21,929 nt of DNA from CAXMST01 sp964196325. GTDB taxonomy: Bacteria > Actinomycetota > Thermoleophilia > Solirubrobacterales > 70-9. The notes below the pieces were generated by a model that was not told where the DNA came from, did not search any database, and was given only the letters and a program-made list of their open reading frames with translations. Both the position numbers and the translations under genes were made by a program. Shown one piece after another: positions 19,357-21,929 of the stretch (position 1 is its first letter; every line of letters begins with the position of its first letter). The DNA lies in the NCBI GenBank assembly GCA_964196325.1, contig CAXMST010000213.1, forward strand, positions 1 to 21,929, written 5' to 3'.

Positions 19357-20526
19357 TCAGAGCCGCTCGATGAGCATCGCCTCGCCCTGACCGCCGGCCA
19401 CGCACATCGTCTCGAGACCGATCTTGTGATCGTCGGTCTCCATCGCGTTCAGCAGCGTCCCCATGATCCGGGCACCGGTCATCCCGAACGGATGTCCGAG
19501 CGCGATCGCGCCGCCGTGCGTGTTGAGCTTCTCGAGCGGGATCCCGCACTCCTCCATGATCGGGATCACCTGGGCCGCGAAGGCCTCGTTCAGCTCGACC
19601 ACGTCGACGTCGTCGATCGTCATCTCGGCCCGTTCGAGCACCTTGCGCACGGCGCCGATTGGGGCGACGCCCATGAACTCCGGGTTGTTGCCCTCGGTCG
19701 CCGCGGTGATGATCCGGGCGCGCGGCTTGATCCCGAGCTCGGCCGCCTTGGTGTCGCTCATCAGCAACACGGCGGCCGCGCCGTCGTTGAGTGGGCACGA
19801 GTTGCCGGCGGTGACGCCGCCGCCGCCCTCGAATGCCTCATCCAGGGCGCCGAGCTTTTCGCGCATGTCGCCGCCGTCGCGCCGGGGTCCGTCGTCGGTC
19901 GTGATCTCGGTGCCATCCGGTCCCGGGATCGGCACGATCTCACGATCGAAGAAGCCCGAGTCCTGGGACTCGACCGCGAGGTGCTGGGAGCGCAGCGCGT
20001 AGTCGTCCATCTGCTCCCGAGTGACGCCGTAGTGCTTGGCCACGTTGACCGCGGTGTCCCCCATGTCGATGTAGACGTTCGGGTAACCCTCCCGCTCGCC
20101 GGTCAGCTTCTCGTGGCGATCAGCGATCCCGGCGGGCTCGGTGCGCTCGTTGAAGCGGCTCACGAACTCGACCCCGGCCGCGATGTAGACATCGCCCTCA
20201 CCGTTCTTGATCGCGTTCGAGGCGTGCCGGATCGCATCGAGCGAGGAGGCGCAATAGCGGCTCACGGTGACCCCGGTGGTCTCCTCGGTCAGCCGGTCGC
20301 TGAGCAGGACCATGATTCGGGCGATGTTGAAGGCCTGCAGCCCCTGTGGCATGCCAACCCCGCAGATCACGTCCTCGACCAGACCCGGGTCGACATCGGG
20401 ATTACGCTCGAGCAGCTTGTCGATCACGTACGCACCGGTGTCCTGCGGCTGAAGTTGGGCCAGCGAACCCTTGAAGGCGCGGCCGATCGGTGAACGAAGC
20501 GTGTCGACGATGACGGTTTCAGGCAT
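19357..20526 (-). CDS. Thiolase (acetyl-CoA C-acyltransferase)
   Basis: The 389-residue enzyme has the thiolase fold: 'SPIGRAFKGSL' (12-22), the acyl-accepting cysteine C92 in 'SRYCASSLDAI', 'GGAIALGHPFGMTG' with H345, and the proton-donor cysteine C375 in 'CVAGGQGEAMLIERL'. The full catalytic set is present. It either cleaves 3-ketoacyl-CoA in beta-oxidation or condenses acetyl-CoA. I favour degradation (FadA-like), but this is not decided by sequence. The ATG at 20526 has a GAGGA site 7 nt upstream, and the frame's upstream extension to 20580 lacks similarity. The glutamine amidotransferase frame follows immediately on the same strand. It is divergent from the rhodanese. Confidence 0.95.
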   Translation of the reverse strand: MPETVIVDTLRSPIGRAFKGSLAQLQPQDTGAYVIDKLLERNPDVDPGLVEDVICGVGMPQGLQAFNIARIMVLLSDRLTEETTGVTVSRYCASSLDAIRHASNAIKNGEGDVYIAAGVEFVSRFNERTEPAGIADRHEKLTGEREGYPNVYIDMGDTAVNVAKHYGVTREQMDDYALRSQHLAVESQDSGFFDREIVPIPGPDGTEITTDDGPRRDGGDMREKLGALDEAFEGGGGVTAGNSCPLNDGAAAVLLMSDTKAAELGIKPRARIITAATEGNNPEFMGVAPIGAVRKVLERAEMTIDDVDVVELNEAFAAQVIPIMEECGIPLEKLNTHGGAIALGHPFGMTGARIMGTLLNAMETDDHKIGLETMCVAGGQGEAMLIERL

Positions 20527-20628
20527 GAAGTTGTCCTCTCGATCCAGGTGTTGGCGAAGAGCCCCCGAGCGGCGGCGCAACAGATCCTAGATCAACGGCC
20601 GAGGGCGCCGGGCGCGCTCGGTGCTGTC

Positions 20629-20634
20629 TATGCT
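20629..20634 (+). promoter_or_regulatory. -10-like TATGCT for rhodanese start
   Basis: TATGCT ends 8 nt before the ATG at 20643, in the 116-nt divergent gap with the thiolase gene. There is no clear Shine-Dalgarno or -35. The spacing agrees with a leaderless transcript. Confidence 0.4.
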
Positions 20635-20642
20635 CGTAGCCG

Positions 20643-21008
20643 ATGAGCGACGAGCCGACCGAGACCAGCGCGCTCGACCCCGCGCGCGCTGCGGAGATGC
20701 TCGCTGCCGGCACGGCAGAGATCGTTGACGTGCGCCAGGACTTCGAGTGGGAGGCAAGCCGGATAGCCGGCGCCAAACACATCCCGCTCGAGACCCTGCC
20801 GAGCCGAGCCGCCGAGCTGCCGCGCGATCGCCCCGTGATCTTCCAGTGCCGCACCGGGGCCCGCTCCGGGATGGCCACCGCCGCATTCCTCGACGCCGGC
20901 TTCGACGCCTACAACCTCGAGGGCGGGCTCGAGGCCTGGGTGGCTGAGGGCCTCGAGGTCGAGCCCGAGGGCGCGGCCGTCGCCAGTGCGCGACCCGACA
21001 ACACCTGA
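20643..21008 (+). CDS. Single-domain rhodanese-like sulfurtransferase
   Basis: The 121-residue protein has one rhodanese domain: 'EIVDVRQDFEWEASRIAGAKHIP' (26-48) and the active-site loop FQCRTGARSG with Cys69 carrying the persulfide. 'YNLEGGLEAWVAEGL' forms the end of the domain. It probably transfers sulfur in the cytoplasm, since no signal peptide is present. Donor and acceptor are unknown. The last 23 nt overlap the next gene if that gene starts at its GTG (20986). Confidence 0.92.
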   Translation: MSDEPTETSALDPARAAEMLAAGTAEIVDVRQDFEWEASRIAGAKHIPLETLPSRAAELPRDRPVIFQCRTGARSGMATAAFLDAGFDAYNLEGGLEAWVAEGLEVEPEGAAVASARPDNT

Positions 21009-21483
21009 GGAGGCGGTCCAGATCGACTCGCAGCGCGAGCCGATCGACCCGCAGGGCCGCCCCGGTGGCGGCGGCGCAGGGCCCGATCAGCCCACGTCGG
21101 TGGAGATATTGGAGCGCAGGCTCAGCACGCGAACGATGGTCGGAGCTGTTGCCGCCGTGCTCGCCCTGGCGGCAGCAATCGTGGCGATCGTGCTCGCTCT
21201 CGACGCGCGCGATAACTCGGCCAGCAGCGCCGACCTGCGCCGCGTGGAGCGCCAGCTATCGAGCGTCGCCGCCGACGCCGGCGGCGCCTCCGAGGCCCAA
21301 CGGGGAATCGACGCGTTGAGCAGTCGGCTCGACGCGGTCGAGGATGCCGTCGACGGGACAGCATCCGGCGACGAGGAGCTACAGGGTCAACTGGACGTGG
21401 TCGAGAACGACATCGAGGACCTGCGCCAACAGATCTCCGAGCTCGAGCCCTCCGGCGCCGGACCCAACCAGGACGGAGGCTGA
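20986..21483 (+). CDS. Membrane-anchored coiled-coil protein, unknown function
   Basis: As read from the GTG at 20986, the 165-residue protein has a polar, Gly/Pro-rich N-terminus (1-48), one membrane segment (about 51-72), and an outer region (about 80-155) with heptad-like spacing ('LRRVERQLSSV', 'IDALSSRLDAVEDAV', 'LDVVENDIEDLRQQISELE') that suggests a coiled coil. I do not recognise the family. The GTG overlaps the rhodanese and has no ribosome site. A strong GGAGG (21009-21013) has no ATG, GTG or TTG behind it, but an in-frame ATC follows at 21022. The true start is therefore open. It is likely co-transcribed with the rhodanese. Confidence 0.7.
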   Translation: MRDPTTPEEAVQIDSQREPIDPQGRPGGGGAGPDQPTSVEILERRLSTRTMVGAVAAVLALAAAIVAIVLALDARDNSASSADLRRVERQLSSVAADAGGASEAQRGIDALSSRLDAVEDAVDGTASGDEELQGQLDVVENDIEDLRQQISELEPSGAGPNQDGG

Positions 21484-21636
21484 GCGGGTGAGAACCTCGG
21501 GACGCAGGGGGCTGATGGTCGGAGCTACCGTCGAACGTCAACTTCGGCCGCGAGGTCCGGCCCAGCCTGATCGGCCCGACCCCGGGCGGAGCCGCCACCC
21601 GCAGCTCAGTCGCTGAGCGGCAGGGCACCGGTCAGC

Positions 21637-21929
21637 GTGATTCGCAGGCTGTGGGCATCCAGCGTCAGCTTCGCTCTCACCGCGGTCGTGGCGGGGTCGA
21701 GCCCGGCAGGGGCTGAGCAGGCCCCCTGCGACCCGGCAACGGGAGTCTGTCTGCTGACGGCGGGCCCCTGGCTCAGTCCTCAACATCTGCGCTACGCGGG
21801 GCCGGCAACGCTCCCGGACTCGCTCCGGGTGCGCTGGAGCCAGGGGCGAAGCAGCGGTAACGCGGCCGCGTCAACGGCGCCCCCCGAGCAGGATGGCGTG
21901 CGTATATGGAGCGCAAAGCTCCCCGCCGG
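21637..21929 (+). CDS. Secreted hypothetical protein, 3' end cut by window edge
   Basis: From the GTG at 21637 the frame is open to the window end (97 codons plus 2 nt). It begins 'VIRRLWASSVSFALTAVV' followed by 'AGSSPAGAEQ': arginines, a hydrophobic core and an Ala-Gly-Ala cleavage-type site, which is a convincing signal peptide. The start of the mature part has two cysteines (CDPATGVC). An in-frame stop at 21568-21570 leaves this GTG as the only usual start. I do not recognise the mature part. The 153 nt before it (21484-21636) hold no gene that I can support, though a 42-codon frame (21488-21616) is open. Confidence 0.6.
   Translation, partial: MIRRLWASSVSFALTAVVAGSSPAGAEQAPCDPATGVCLLTAGPWLSPQHLRYAGPATLPDSLRVRWSQGRSSGNAAASTAPPEQDGVRIWSAKLPA

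Noticed and set aside
19350..19362. +1 programmed frameshift joining thiolase (CTC TGA) to the amidotransferase
   Set aside because: The geometry recalls the RF2 (prfB) shift site, but a tRNA on CUC would not re-pair on UCU, and thiolases end normally at this point. AUC initiation or a lost start codon is simpler.
19300..20493. A 397-codon open frame on the + strand opposite the thiolase
   Set aside because: The - strand frame encodes a thiolase with all catalytic residues. The + frame has no family features.
21488..21616. A 42-codon open frame between the coiled-coil gene and the last partial gene
   Set aside because: No ribosome site, promoter-like box or recognisable sequence; composition is Arg/Pro/Gly-rich like a chance high-GC frame.

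Overview
The window looks like a chromosomal segment of a high-GC actinobacterium, most likely from the Thermoleophilia (Solirubrobacterales-like soil bacteria). This is an inference from the strong G/C bias at third codon positions, a predicted F420-dependent luciferase-like oxidoreductase, a CtpE-type calcium P-ATPase, a LigC-type DNA ligase plus stand-alone primase-polymerase, and actinobacterial-style leaderless gene starts. I see no rRNA, tRNA, CRISPR array, transposase, integrase or phage gene. It reads as ordinary core and metabolic chromosome rather than a mobile island.

Layout. (1) 1-3.0 kb: the end of a secreted protein, then two related GC-rich hairpins in a convergent gap, then a reverse-strand PknB-like kinase with an extracellular propeller. 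(2) 3.1-5.4 kb: an F420-type oxidoreductase (reverse), divergent from a small cupin and a SAM methyltransferase that ends in a strong intrinsic terminator. (3) 5.5-9.4 kb: a CtpE-like Ca2+ P-type ATPase followed 5 nt later by pyruvate kinase. (4) 9.5-11.5 kb: a reverse-strand cluster of crotonase-fold protein, hotdog thioesterase (4-nt overlap) and glutathione S-transferase-like protein. (5) 11.6-15.8 kb: a DNA-repair block with a stand-alone LigD-type primase-polymerase (forward), a multi-pass membrane protein with an outward PI-PLC X domain, and a LigC-like ATP-dependent DNA ligase (reverse, convergent). (6) 15.8-18.5 kb: an L-2-hydroxyglutarate oxidase-like flavoenzyme, a short degenerate class III cyclase and a GNAT acetyltransferase. 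(7) 18.6-20.5 kb (reverse): thiolase, then a class I glutamine amidotransferase with no normal start codon. (8) 20.6 kb to the end: a rhodanese, an overlapping membrane-anchored coiled-coil protein, and the 5' part of a secreted protein cut by the window edge.

The most noteworthy signals are these. Many starts lack a Shine-Dalgarno but have a -10-like TANNNT hexamer 6-8 nt upstream, often TAGGCT, which implies widespread leaderless transcription. In one case the hexamer begins with the stop codon of the upstream gene. The amidotransferase reading frame is complete only if it begins at an ATC. The cyclase-like protein keeps both metal aspartates but lacks the other catalytic residues. The polymerase/ligase pair resembles the mycobacterial LigC/Prim-PolC base-excision repair pair but is separated by a phospholipase-like membrane protein.

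Function calls rest on motif reading only, since no database search was possible. Promoters, hairpins and start choices were read by eye.
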